A DNA stretch of 64,000 bases from Apoderus coryli (GCA_911728435.2 OU452202.1:10891135-10955134), one strand, 5' to 3'; shown: positions 1 to 11,914, counted from the first letter of the stretch. Program-made: numbers and translations. Notes: generated by a model from the sequence alone, not told the origin.

Positions 1-424
1 TGTAAAATTGTCAATATTTTGAAAACTATCAGTTTTTAGGATAGATATCCTTTCATAAACTTGCCCTTATTTTTGATGTAAAAAAATTAAAAAAATATAT
101 AAAATGGGTGGTTGCCATTTAAAAATTTTGAATTTTGACACTTTTTTGAATTTGATTTTTAACCCTTTTTTCCAAATACCCTGTATTAATATTTACTAAA
201 AAAATATACGTAGGCGCCTAAAGTAGGTCTCCCAGGATATTCTAACCAATTAGATTATTAAAGCTTCCACATAAGAAATTTTGTTTATTATTCTTTATTC
301 TGAAAACGTCATTTTTGACATCAAATTTCAAATATTTCGAAAACGGCTGGCGATAGGTATAACATATTATACATGAAATATGTTTAGAATTACAAGGAGA
401 ATCCAAAAAAATATATAATTTATA

Positions 425-1386
425 CAGTATGTCCACGGATGCGGTTAACAAGAGGACAAATGGACCAAAAATTGAAAGATATGAAAAAAAGTTATTCTTG
501 ATAAAAATGTTTGCTTGTCGAAGAAATAAGAACTACCATGAAAAAAAATATTTTTATTAAACAGGGCGTCTCAAAAATGCATTAATATAAAATTAAACAA
601 AAGGAAACTGTCTTATTTTGGTGTCTTAGCGTAAAATGATAAATAGAAAAAATGCTCCAAATTTAATCCTGACCCTGATTCCAGAGTTTCAGAAGAATAT
701 TTAAATTTATGAAAAAAATATTTTTTTCATGTGTGCATGCGCATGTGTGCGTACTTTTACTTAATTATTACCTTTACAGTAGGTACCTTATTGTTGTTGT
801 AGTGTCAGTGTCAAAAAAATAAGAACTAATATGAAAAAAAATATTTTTATTAAACAGGGCGTGTCAAAAAGGCATAAACATGAAATTAAACAAATTAAAA
901 TGTCTATTGCCATTTAAAATCTGGTTTCCAACCCACAAACAAAAATCTAGCCTTTTTGCTTCATCCCCAACCTCCAAAGTTTGGTTGAAATGAGGCTTGT
1001 AACGATAAATTTTATTTTCTTTTAAAACTTTTTGAATGGTAGATTTTCCCACCACCTCTAAATTCTTAGCCCTGTTTCTTAAAGAAGGAAATTATTTTTC
1101 ATAAATTTAAATATTCTTCTGTAACTCTGGAATCAGGATCAGGATTAAATTTGGAGCATTTTTTCTATGTATCATTTTACTCTAAGACACCAAAATATGA
1201 CTGTTTGCTCTTGTTTAACTTTATATTTATGCCTGTTTGAGACGCCCTGTTTAATAAATATAATTTTTTTCATGGTAGTTCTTATTTCTTCGAAAAGCAA
1301 ACATTTTTATCAAGAATAACTTTTTTTCGTATCTTTCAATTTTTGGTCCATTTGTCCTCTTGTTAACCGCATCCGTGGACATACTG
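425..1386. mobile_element. Internally deleted mariner-like element M1, long TIRs, TA target duplication
   Basis: The two ends are inverted copies about 300 bp long (425-720 and 1075-1386). They start CAGTATGTCCACGGATGCGG and finish with its complement. Each end is flanked by TA (423-424 and 1387-1388). The uninterrupted repeat at 16765 carries a single TA at this point, so this is a clean insertion. Only a short piece of transposase gene remains inside (864-1055, minus). The 962-bp length is below the usual 1.3 kb of an autonomous mariner, so the copy cannot move itself. Confidence 0.85.
864..1055 (-). pseudogene. Mariner-type transposase fragment (helix-turn-helix part)
   Basis: Sixty-three codons read KSTIQKVLKENKIYRYKPHF, then a QTLEVGDEAKRLDFCLW-type stretch. 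This is the second DNA-binding helix-turn-helix and linker found before the catalytic core in insect mariner/Tc1-type transposases. The frame ends just before the expected 'F.DE' catalytic strand, and nothing of the DDD/E core is left. It lies between the inverted ends of M1. It is a dead remnant. Confidence 0.7.
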
Positions 1387-1545
1387 TATAGGGTCGTATT
1401 TAAAATAAGGAAGTTGACACCCATTTCCGGTATAACCGGAATTGGTCCTGTCGACCTACGGACTAGACCTGATTTTCAGATTGTTCCGCAGTGTAGTTTC
1501 TCCATAATCGATCGAATCCCTTCCCGGTGGGATACCCGGTATACT

Positions 1546-3151
1546 GTGCCTATACGAACCATATATTTTTAATTTCTTTAAAACAATAGCTATTATAGAG
1601 GTTTTATTTATTTCATAGGGCGGAGGTAGTTAGTTTACTAGACATATTTTTTAATACAGTAGACCGTGTTACTTTTTGTTATGTAAAATAATAACATTAT
1701 TGATTGTCAACTTGTGTCATTCAATTTTTTTTTCCTTCAAATACGTGTTAAGGGATTTTTAAACTCTTGTAACCAGATTTCATTCATTTCTAGTAGATTT
1801 GAATAGTAAATTGAAATTGTCAAGGTATCAAACCTATTTCAAAATAATCGTTTTAATTTCGAGAACCATCTAATATATTTCAAAAAATACCATTTGATAA
1901 AGAAAAATTATTATTAGATATTTTATAATTTTTGAAAGTAAATAAAGAATTATAAATATTATATAAACCATAATATTAAAATTTGAAGTTTATTTTAATT
2001 ATTTTTTTTTAAGAAGTGGAGTAGTAGAAATTAATTTGATAATTATTTAAATTAAAATAACTGTTTTGAAAATGAATTCACGTTTTTTTTTTAAAATTAC
2101 AATATTATAATATATATTCCGAAAGTAATCCATATTTTTACGAGGAGTTATGATATATTTAATGGAAATAACACTACGTCTAATCCACAAATGAACACTT
2201 TATATTTTTTGTCAATCACTGGTACAACATTCATATAGAGTTATAGCTATAGTTATATAGTATTATCGAAATATTGGTTCGTCCGTTGAAAAAGAAAAAA
2301 GAAAATTTTTTTATAACATGATTATTATATACAAAAAGGTACTATAAGTTATTTTACAACTTGAGGAGTTGTTAATATTGTATTTATTATTTTCTTGCGT
2401 TTTTTACGCATACTATAAAATTTTAAAAAGGAATTTTAATGTTTTAAGAACAAACACTGTGTATGAATCTTTGTGTTATCAGACTCGTGGTAGAAGTAAA
2501 CATTTTTTCTTTTACCACGTGTGGAGTAGACATAGTGTTATTTCCATTAAATTATAATATATTTTCCAAACCAAGTAATAATTTAAGAGATATAAATTGA
2601 AATTCATATAACTATTTGGAAACACAATTGACAATTCTTCAAATATGCAAATGTAATACTCATTCAATCATATAATATGGAACTTTGAGTTTTCTGATCA
2701 TCTGATGGTTGGTTTATTAAAATTGAAGAGGAATGTACGAAAATGTATTTACAGATATTAATAAAAATAACCATGTAGTTTTTTGTGACTCTGCTGGGAG
2801 AAATAACTTTCGTCTCTTTTTTTAAAATACATTTTTGTCATTTTTTTCGATGTTTGCTGTTTTAAAACAAAATAGCCCCAAAAATTACAGTTCAAATAGA
2901 TTTACAAACAATGGACGGATATGTTATTTTAGCGATTATGTACGTTTTTTTACAAAAAAAAAGCATATCTAAACAATAATATTTTTGTGCCGACATCCAT
3001 TGATGTCTAGTTTTGCTACTAAATAATGAATTTCATAACCAATAGTAAAAGTAAACTGGGAAGTAAACCATTTTTTGTGAATGTAAATTAATTATTGGAT
3101 TTTAATTACGACAATAATGTAATTAAAATTAATTAAATAGACAATTCAAAT
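1546..3151. other. No gene recognised
   Basis: AT-rich sequence with short shadow frames only. A small hairpin (GTGGTA...TACCAC, about 2486-2520) is the only structure seen. Confidence 0.5.
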
Positions 3152-3240
3152 ATGTGGTTTCTTTTATACAACATGACTCCAATCGTACCTAAAATTCCTT
3201 CACTATATAAGTGCAGTTATTTTCAATATTTTAAACCACT

Positions 3241-3497
3241 GAGAATGAAAATTAAAAAAAGACACGCTCTACCACTCCACCAACACACTTTTTTAAATAT
3301 CGACGCGCGTCTTGGTCATGAAGCACCATCCTTTGCCACTGTAAAACGCTGGTACAACGAGTTTAACCATGGCCCCCACCCCCATTGTCTCACTGACGAA
3401 GTTCGTGAAAGGCGTCCGAAATCCCGAAAACATTGATCCTGTCCAAAAACTGATCACGCAGGACCGGTATGTAACATACTGTGAGATTGAGCATTAA
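3241..3497 (+). pseudogene. mariner (SETMAR-like) transposase N-terminal fragment
   Basis: The frame contains ARLGHEAPSFATVKRWYNEF followed by LTDEVRERRPKS. This is the HTH_48-type DNA-binding region typical of irritans/mauritiana-type mariner transposases (family wording 'G..APS..TV..W..EF'). After a +1 frameshift near 3432 it continues as ENIDPVQKLITQDRYVTYCE before a stop. Everything downstream, including the DD34D catalytic core, is missing. No terminal repeats were found next to it. It is a clear pseudogene. Confidence 0.75.
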
Positions 3498-3660
3498 TTC
3501 CTCCAGCACATATAAAATATTGTAACGTTTTTCGTGGTTCGTAGTGTGAAATAATAACGAGCTTTGAATTAAAACTAATTTATTTAATCGATATGGGAAA
3601 TAAAAGTCAATATCCACAAAATTAGTTTAATAAATCCCTCTAAGGGTCTTCATTCAGTCA

Positions 3661-3699
3661 CCATACATGTTTCGAGGCAACCGACCTCATCATCAGTGG
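3661..3699 (-). ncRNA. Hammerhead-ribozyme-like motif 1
   Basis: Read on the minus strand: CC-A-CTGATGA-T, then GAGG-TCGGTTG-CCTC (stem II), then GAAAC and ATGTATGG. CUGAUGA and GAAAC are the two invariant halves of the hammerhead core, and stem II is a perfect 4-bp stem. One extra U lies between CUGAUGA and stem II, and the stem III/cleavage triplet is not convincing. Activity is therefore doubtful. Confidence 0.45.
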
Positions 3700-3928
3700 T
3701 GGGTTTGATATATCGAAAAGCTGGTTTAACAACGTTAAACGGCAACTGGTACAGTCAAAACCGTACCAATGATTACCAAAAAGAAAAATAGGTACGACTC
3801 AATAATTTTATCAAAGTATGACTTGGTTTTGTTTTTTTGTGTTTATATAATTTCTTTTATGAAATGACATTGTGCTTTTTCTCAAGTATGTTCAATTGAT
3901 AAACCAGCGTTTCGATATATCAAACCTA

Positions 3929-3965
3929 CCACTGATGACGCGGCCGGGTGTCTCGAAACATATGG
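3929..3965 (+). ncRNA. Hammerhead-ribozyme-like motif 2 (decayed)
   Basis: Plus-strand partner of motif 1: CCACTGATGA, a mutated stem II (GCGGCCGGGTGTCTC) and GAAACATATGG. The core halves survive but stem II no longer pairs well. Confidence 0.4.
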
Positions 3966-4050
3966 TGACTGAATGAAAACTTAGAGGGATTTATTAAACT
4001 TACTTTGTGGAGATTGACCTTTATTTCCCATATCGAATATCGCACTCCAC

Positions 4051-6087
4051 TTGAATATGGACTACTTCTTTAACTTTAATTTATTTAAACTTAATAACTA
4101 AACACTTAAACAAACTAATAACATTAATGCATTAAATGACCACCATTATTTTTATGTCACAACACTGTTACTATCTATTGACTGACTCCTAGTCGACTGT
4201 TACCTTGGTTTTATATATGATTTGCCCTCTTTCTCGAACCCTTCCAATGAGTAATCGAACATTTTGACCCACGTATGTCCATTCTCGATTTATGGCGGTC
4301 GACACAACTAGCTCGAGTTTAACGAGACGTGTAGCGGTGTTGCCAACAGGTGTACATTTTCCTGTTCGTTACAATATTACATACGAACCTTTAGTTGTGA
4401 AAACGTTTGTTCTATTTGAATCCCACACATTTTCTCAGTTAGTGGAGTATTACTCTGTACGAGCAGTGTATTCTTAAATAAATAAATAAAATATCCTTTT
4501 CGGGCAAAAACATCATGATAGATTGAAATAATTGTGTGACATTTTGGTGAGTACGAGTATATTTACCAAATTCAACGTAAGCAATAGAATTTTTTTCAAT
4601 TATTGTGTTCATTTAACCTTTTTCATTTTTGTAATTCGAATTACAGTTGCGATTCAACGCCAAATTTACCGAGGAGACTTGCACTAAACAATAATTGCTT
4701 TTCTTGTCCAAAATTTTACAGCAGGATACTGGCGACGAGCAAAAGCAATTTTTAATTATTTTAAGCATTTTGACTGCCTACTACTTAATCAACTGAAATC
4801 ATCAGGACGTGTGAACAAGGAGGAAGTATAAGACATTTGTTTTGCTGGTGCAGTGACAGAAGTATGAGACACTTGTTTTGCTGGTGCAGTGACATTTCTG
4901 AGTTGCGAGTATTTTTTCAGGAAGAATGGTGAATGATGAAGTTTTAAAGCAGTCGAAATCGGGGCCTGTGGACAAAAGGCAAAACATATTTAATATAATT
5001 TTTACCCTAGGGTAAAGCCGTGATGCACAGTGGTGGTTAACCCTGGGGTCCATAAATGTAGTGATCAAATTTTGACTGGATGAAAACCTGCAAAAGGGTC
5101 TAAACGACTCCACTGTAATCTACAATATCAAAGCTGCGCAATCTGCGGTCTGGTTTTTATTATTATGCAAAAAAAATCACACTAGTTTTCATAAATGTTT
5201 GAAGATGATGATTAATAATAGATGAATAACATGTCTAACCAGAGAGTAAGAAAAGGCCGGCAATCGCTCTTTTCTGAAATAATAGTTATCCCAAATAATG
5301 TAATATTATGTACTTTGATGCTCAAGTTATTTTTTTATTTTAATATTAATAACTCAACAAATAAAAGACTATTGACATTTTTTGTTAATTTTTATCTAAT
5401 CGCTCATCTTTTTGTTACACTAAATCCTGACACGAGGAAACTAAAAGTTTTTAAATACTTTTAACTTTAAAGTTCCCTCTTCAATTTTCTTCCTTTTTCT
5501 CCCATGTCCTACGAAAGATTAGAAAAAGTATTTTACAGAATTTTATTGGTATTTTAACGGAACATCGAATACGCTTTTGTCTGTGATTTCCCCATTCAAG
5601 ACACGTTCCCTTTAATGTTTTATATTTTCCAGTTAACAAACGAACGCTTTTTATCTGTTTTTCGGGTAACTTTCTTTTATAAAAGGTAACTTTGGCTTTC
5701 AATTCTCAAGTTTTTGGTGTGTCATGATACAATGTTACATCAATTTGAATATTTGGAAGGTATAGTCATTCTACAAGGGCAACTAAGGAAGTTGCTCGAT
5801 GAGCTAACACTGAAAAAATGCTCTGGAAATAATTAATTTTGGTGAAGTTGCTTTATCTCAAGACGATATCGAAAAAATTAAATTACAATCAGTTTTTTTG
5901 TCAATGATTCTCATTAAGCACCCTAACGCCACTGGACTTAATAATTTTGATTTTTGATCTAGTTAGGGCCATATAACTTCTCTATTTCTACCAACAACGC
6001 TTCAAAATTGCAAAGAAATCTGCAAGGAGATATTTGACTGAATTAAAAAAAGAAACCGTTATTTACAAAAAAAAAAAACAAAAAAAA
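4051..6087. other. No gene recognised; 36-bp duplication at 4823-4894
   Basis: Two tandem 36-bp units (4823-4858, 4859-4894) differ at two positions and share TTGTTTTGCTGGTGCAGTGA. The reading frames here lack any recognisable domain. Confidence 0.5.
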
Positions 6088-6190
6088 ACACCTTGTATCT
6101 TGGAGGCAATGCATTTCCGGACGTATGTAAAATGACCTGAGAAATCACTCCCTGAAATATTGCCGCGTCTTTTTTGAAACACCCTGTATA
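6088..6190. repeat. R4 repeat, copy a
   Basis: About 100 bp running from ACACCTTGTATCTTG through TTTCCGGACGTATGT to GTCTTTTTTGAAACACCCTG. It is repeated at 62440-62549. 'ACACCCTGTATA' is a mariner-type terminal sequence, so this is probably one end of such an element. Confidence 0.6.
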
Positions 6191-8430
6191 CTTAGTTCAT
6201 GAAAAATGGTGGAATTGTTAGATTAACGGTTTGTCTGAACTTTGAACGGACGTCTATAGACAATCAATCTTTGAAATTACATTAGCCCTAAACCTTAGTC
6301 CACTACACATCATTAATTGAAGCAAACATATCTTATTGAATATTATTTAGTGTGGGCAAGAAAGATCCTTAAAAATGTATGTAAATATAATATAATTGAG
6401 TGAAACAAAATATAGCTTTAAACGTGTCATATGCGTTATGTTTATAACGTCCGCAGCTAATGTCCTGCGGTTGTTATGGATATGATAACACATTTCGTAT
6501 CGAAGATATCATGGGTCACTAAAGTTGATTGATAACAGCATCTCGTTTCAATCAAATAGGAAAAAACATGATTTATATTTACAACAAAGTAGTAAAGCTC
6601 TTTTCTTGTTACCAAGCCAGCTTGTTGTTCCATAGGTACCTATAAAGAAAATAGCTACAACTCTGTCTCAACAAAAACTTCGTTTCAAAACAATCCCTTC
6701 CTTTCTATGTAATTGATCCAGACAAAGGTGATTAGTTACTTTGGGCGACATCCAGAATGTTGTTTCTCGTTTTTTCTGGTCACATAAAATCGACTATGGC
6801 ATGTTTTTGGTAAGTCTCTGATATATATACACTCTTCGGATATCGTACGTCTTGTTTCGTCTTGTTTTTAATCCTGATTGATTGATACTGTGAAAAGGAG
6901 CATTTGGAATCCTTTTTATTTGAGTTTAGTTCTATTTGGTGAAAAAGCAAATATGCGACAACTAAATATTTCTTCCAATATAAATCTCATTATACGTGAG
7001 TCTTAATAATTTTTGGAACCCACATTGTAATTTGTTACTGTTGACACATAACATGCTATAATTTGTCCAGTTGTTGGTTTATGATTTTCTCAATCCTGAG
7101 AATGATCAATCACAAAATGGATAAAAAAATAGTGGAGTGCTCGTTGAAATTGGTTACACTTTTTCTAAGCTACAGTCTTTTAAACTATTACTATTTATGA
7201 ATTGCTTGTCACATAAAGTAACAAGACTTTCAGTTATGTTGGAAATTTGGTTCACACCACCATGCTTTCACCAGACGGGCCGTTTCGTTGATCAATCGCT
7301 GAACTTTATGTAAGAAGCAATTCACAATTAAAGCCTCCCGCCAGGGAATTCGGGCGCGTCTAGTGTTGGCAATAGGATATGACAGAGTTGTTGCTTCTCG
7401 TCCGACCATCGTTTGTGAACTGTGTTTCACCGAGCATATTGCCTGCTCACACTAGATGTCGCCAAAAACATTTTGTTGTCTTATTACTATTTAGTCTGAT
7501 GAGACTAAAAGGTAGTCAATGGTTTTGCTACTACCTTCTACTTCGCAGCACTTGCTTTTGCTTTTTACTTGAAGCAATTGCTTCTATTTTATTCATGAGA
7601 TCCAATGTTTGTGGTGGCCATCGAAAAAAATACGTACTTAATCCTGCATAAAATTGATATTGGAGTTCTTAAGCAGGTGCATTTTTTTTTTCATTCTAAA
7701 ACTGTTTGTGGCTTCAAGATATTTTAATTCCTTTAATGCAAGAGGTATGGGTATTAATAGTTAGAAAAACACAGAACTACGTTACTATATGCGTAAGGTG
7801 TATGTAACACTTTAAATATTTGGTTTAGTAGATTTACCTGGCACTAAAAGGCATTTATAAAAGGTTTTCCAATAGAAATGCTCGATTTACCAAATGATCA
7901 TAACAAAAATTGTGTACGTGAACCTTTTATTTTTATTGTAAAGCACTTATGAGCACATTATGTTTTAAAATTATTTCAGCCAAACTATGTTCATTACCGC
8001 TAATTGCAATGTCTCTCATTAAATGTACAACAAGTGCTTTTAACAATTCTGTAATCAAAAAACATGAAACTAAATTCTAATATTATATTGTGGAGCAAAG
8101 GTTGATTTCTGGATACTTCCCGCTCCTCTTTGATATGGATTACTTTTTATTTCATTTTAATTCGTCACTTAAGATGTCAAATCACTTGTCATTGCGATGA
8201 CCCCCACTAAGATTTTGACAAATCCCATTATTTAAAATTAATTAAATATATATATATATATATATATGTATATAATTTTTTTACAATTTGTAGATACGCT
8301 TTTAAACTTCGAGCTTTCTGTTATCATAATAAAGGTTCAGTTTAATAAATGTCTAAATATGGTTTTTTTATTGTGAGACTGCAAAATCTCGTTTTCTACT
8401 TTAAAGCCGGGTTTAGCTTACACATTGTCA
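6191..8430. other. No gene recognised
   Basis: Contains a (TA)n microsatellite around 8246-8272. A slightly GC-richer minus-strand frame at 7230-7430 shows no known motif and no supporting context. Confidence 0.45.
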
Positions 8431-8439
8431 TTCTTGTGT

Positions 8440-9072
8440 TTATCACTATGAATTTCTGATATATAAAATACTGTCGTGCGGTTTGTTCCGTAACTGACGA
8501 GACTAATTGAGGTCGAAACAGTAGAATTGATGCCTTCTCCAGCAGAATATACAAAAGTTAAGGTGGGTAGCACTAACTGGATATTACTAGTTGGATTTGA
8601 AAACGTATTGTCCAAAACATATTTCTGTTGTTGAACAACACTAATGCTTGTTTTCGCGTATACCTTTTGTTTCAGCTATTTCCCTCGCAAAGCGACGGCA
8701 CCCTTTCCCCTATGAGCCATTGGTTTCGCGTGAAGTATAGCTACTTCCCTCGTTTTTACACGACGGCACACTATTTCAACACCATGCTGTATGGCTTCTT
8801 TGCCATACTGATGAGAACACCCAAGTTCGAAAGCAGATAGAATTACCCAAAACTCTGTGTGACATCATAGTCATAACAACAGAAATATGTTTTGGACACA
8901 GTGCAATACGTTTTCAAATCCAACTAGTAGTATCCATTTAGTGATAAAGGTTAATAACACCTTAACTTTTTCATTTTCTGCTGGAGAAGGCATCAATTCC
9001 ACTGTTTCGACCTCGATTATTCTCTTCAGTGACGGAACAAACCGCAAGACACTATTTTATAAAATGAAGTTG
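8440..9072. mobile_element. R5 hairpin element with about 190-bp inverted arms
   Basis: The left arm (about 8440-8637) and right arm (about 8880-9070) are inverted, diverged copies around a 240-bp GC-richer loop. Both arms carry CAGAAATATGTTTTGGACA at the inner end and GAAGGCATCAATTC further out. Both keep an open frame of about 60 codons with the same peptide core (SAGEGINSTVSTSI), minus in the left arm and plus in the right. No target duplication was identified. It is a foldback/MITE-like structure; a diverged coding remnant is also possible. Confidence 0.55.
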
Positions 9073-9087
9073 TGTCCGTAAATATAA

Positions 9088-9182
9088 ATGAAAAATAATT
9101 TCGTGGAACAGCGGACAATATAACTGGTTTGACCTACACAAGAGATTTTGTTGAATTTAGCAGGGCCTCAGTCTAATTCAGT
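9088..9182 (+). repeat. R6 repeat, copy a
   Basis: Matches 18268-18366 in inverse orientation. Shared text includes AATTTAGCAGGGCCTCAGTC and ACCTACACAAG.GATTTTGTT. Function unknown. Confidence 0.6.
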
Positions 9183-10505
9183 TAATCAGTATTTTATATA
9201 TCAAATATTGTTTTATTTCTTTTTAATTAGTTTTTGAAAATGTCCTGATTTTGCGCACAATGTCCTGACAATATGGGGCAACGTTCCAGACAAATCAAAA
9301 TTACAAGTTGGTACCTATAACCCCATAATTTTTAAAACATGACACTTACGTGTACATGTTTAATGTTTATCCAGTGAATAGAGTATAATTTGTAATTTTC
9401 GATGATAATGCACAAGCTTGGCAAATTTCATCATTATGCACTAAATTATCAAAAAAATTAGTAGGTATGCCTAATATTATATTATAAACACTTACATAAC
9501 CTCAATTTTTAATACGACATGAATTTTGATATTTTTTATTTAATGTATATTTTGTTGAATACGGTTTTTGATCCTTGAATATAAGAATGAGCATTGAGGA
9601 GGGTACATTACTAGAGGCAATAGAAAGTTTGCGATGTATTTGCGACCCAAAATTTTTCGCTTTATGCATGAAAGAATACATATATTTTGATCCGCATTAT
9701 CGATTGTACAGCATTATTCTTTATGCATTATCCACTATCCATTATTATAGTTGGCTAAACCCGCCATAACTTCAAATGGTTTAAAATTAATGTGTAACAA
9801 AAAAATATTGGATTCAATTTAATATAGCGACTAAGTGGCTGTTTTCACATAAAGTCAAATTTTACTCATTTAAATAGAATTTTTTGCTAAACCCTTTAGT
9901 TCCGAATAACCAATTTCTAAACAAAAAACTTTTAATGAACGGATTGCGTGGGTATCCCTGTATTTTAAACAAAACGCCGACATAACACGTCAATACCTGA
10001 CCCCTTTGATGTGAAAAAGCCCGATCAATTGCCGAAAACGCCGCCTATTTGCCTGATTGCTTACGGAATTTGAAGTCCTGGCACTTTGCCTGTTTGATAT
10101 GATATACTCGATGGCACATAAAAGCTTTCTATACAAATATAATATAAAATTGGCACTTAGCTCCTTTGTTACTTCTGCTCACGAATTTTGCATGGTATTT
10201 TGATCTACAGCATGACACTTAACACTTAATCTAAACAAAAATGGCTTCCAAATGCAGAAATTATTTTCAAAAACTAAGAACCAAAGACCTTATTTCGAAA
10301 ACTCAACTAATGCGCACTTTTAAGTACCACACTGTTTTTTAATACTGAATTTTTATAAATGTTTTTTTTTACATAATTGCACGCACAAATCTAACAAGAT
10401 AAACTAACAAATGATTAATTGGCATTTTGATAACTCTCTAAATGAAGCCATACTTCATAAACTAAAAAATCACATCAACAGCATCACTGATACAAATACA
10501 TATAT
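9183..10505. other. No gene recognised
   Basis: A 64-codon plus-strand frame at 9575-9769 begins MSIEEGTLLEAIESLRCICD and is not assignable to a family. The rest is AT-rich and featureless. Confidence 0.45.
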
Positions 10506-10842
10506 ACAACTTGCAGCCCCCATTTAGGGAGATGAGAATAGTGGCCAACGATAGACAGTATTATAGACTATTGCTTGGAAAGATCGCTAAGTGTCTCTTT
10601 TTATCAAAAAACATCGTAGTGTTTGGCAAAGTGATACCCATGTCTACAACTTACGGCTCCCAATTTTGGGAGATGTGAATAGTGGCCAGAGATAGATAGT
10701 ATTATGGATTATTAACGTGCCAAACGACATTGCTTGGAAAAATCGTAAGTGGCTCTTTTCTTATAAAAAAAACGAGTCAGGCAAACTGATACCTATGTCT
10801 ACAACTTACGGCTCCCAATTTTGTGAGATGGGACATCCATCC
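10506..10842 (+). repeat. Tandem repeat, units of 140-155 bp, 2.3 copies
   Basis: Units start ACAACTTRC at 10506, 10646 and 10801 (the last truncated). Each full unit holds GGGAGATG.GAATAGTGGCCA, ATTGCTTGGAAA.ATCG and ends TGATACC.ATGTCT. The second unit has about 15 bp extra. The units are clearly diverged, so this is an old duplication. Confidence 0.75.
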
Positions 10843-11179
10843 TTATATCCATTTAGGGAGATGGGACATCGATCCATACATAATATTATCTATGTTTGGC
10901 CACTAGTCGGATTTCCCCAAATTTATTTTGTTTGATTTGTGCGTATAATTATGTAAAAAAACATAACATAATAAATTCAATATAAAAAAAATCGGTTATG
11001 TCGCCCCAAAACTTTCCCGACAAGATTATAATATAATCAAAAATATATCACCTGCGCGCCTGCGTAACGAAACAGAATTTTAGTAATTATTATTATTATA
11101 ATTGTATTATTTTCATTATTTCCAATAAACTAACATTACAAACGAACTATTTTATTCAAAAATTAGAAAATAAAAATAT

Positions 11180-11234
11180 TGCCAGAGCTGGGATTCGAAC
11201 CCAGAACCTTCCGCATGTGAAACGCACGCTCTAT
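11180..11234 (-). pseudogene. 5'-truncated tRNA-Val(CAC)-like sequence or SINE head
   Basis: Read on the minus strand it has the D-stem 3' half GAGC, an anticodon loop TTCACAT (anticodon CAC), a five-base variable loop AGGTT, a perfect T-arm CTGGG-TTCGAAT-CCCAG, and the 3' acceptor strand CTCTGGC plus A. The anticodon stem has one mismatch. The 5' acceptor strand and D-arm 5' half are absent, so it cannot form a full tRNA. It is either a truncated tRNA pseudogene or the head of a tRNA-derived SINE. Confidence 0.6.
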
Positions 11235-11384
11235 CATTGATAATAAAATAGGTTTCAACTACCTAACTGATGGAATTTTAAGCCCAATTTTCTCGAGAAA
11301 TATGAGGACAAACATCAAAAGTAACCTATCGCTGTAAAGCAGATAAGAAATGCTTTAAAATGATGTATCACTCGACCCCTATTG

Positions 11385-11590
11385 CTATCTGAAAATTTGG
11401 TTAAAGCGTTTAGGCCTTATCGTGGAAGAATACATACAGAAACAAACACACACAGACAGAGAGACTTCCATCTGAAAATGGTCTTAATCGTCTCAAGGAA
11501 TTTCAAAATGGTTATATCCGTCTTTATCTCTATTTTTTTTAGCGCGTTCACAATACTTTGCCTTTGTGGGAAAGTAAAAACAGTTTAGTG
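11385..11590 (+). repeat. Probable SINE/LINE tail-like repeat
   Basis: The block runs through ACACACACAGACAGAGAGAC, then CCATCTGAAAATGGTCTTAA and ends TTTGTGGGAAAGTAAAA. Such 'ACAGACAGA...GAAAATGGTCT' runs are familiar as dispersed arthropod repeats. I see no second copy in the window, so the assignment is tentative. Confidence 0.3.
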
Positions 11591-11914
11591 CATATTGCCC
11601 ATGTCCTGATTTCAACGGTGAGCTAGCGTCAGGTGACGCTAAATTCACAGCAGTCAGCAGTCCTATTACGTCACCGAATTATTATTATTATTATTAAATA
11701 GGGAGTTATGGCAACGCCAACGACGTGTATCTTTTGACATCTACGCATGCGCTCTTTACATTTTTGATACGTTGAACGATACGAAGGCCGTAAACATATG
11801 TGTATCTACGCGTAACGTATACTTAAACGTATTGAACCGATGGTTGTCGGAATTACATGAACTCGTACGAATATCTAGAATAGAACAATCGAAACTGTCA
11901 ATCAAAATCAAAAA

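Larger units (their letters stand above)
1..1545. repeat. R3 interspersed repeat, copy a (split by a mariner)
   Basis: The first 424 bases and bases 1387-1545 are the two halves of one repeat. The same text occurs uninterrupted at 16765-17023, and related text forms the arms of the element at 39601-42060. Shared landmarks are the opening TGTAAAATTGTCAATATTTT, the inner AATTTATATAGGGTC junction, and the closing block with ATCGATCGAAT and ACCCGGTATA. It has no coding capacity and is probably a MITE. It may extend left of the window. Confidence 0.75.
3590..4050. repeat. Inverted pair of hammerhead-tailed repeats
   Basis: About 135 bp at 3590-3725 is repeated in inverse orientation at 3900-4045. 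Each arm holds TTTCGATATATCAAACC-type sequence, a CTGATGA...GAAAC motif, then TTTATTAAAC and GTGGAGATTGAC(T)TTTATTTCCC. The same tail follows the related motifs at 16155 and 38539. The unit is probably the end of a retroelement; inverted pairs are known for Penelope-like elements, but no reverse transcriptase or GIY-YIG gene is present. Confidence 0.6.

Noticed and set aside
4720..4745. ACTGGCGACGAGC resembling a primer-binding site after an LTR
   Set aside because: No paired LTR and no gag/pol wording nearby; a 13-base resemblance is not enough.
7230..7430. Minus-strand 66-codon frame with somewhat GC-rich, protein-like composition
   Set aside because: No recognised domain, no splice or start context, no second copy.
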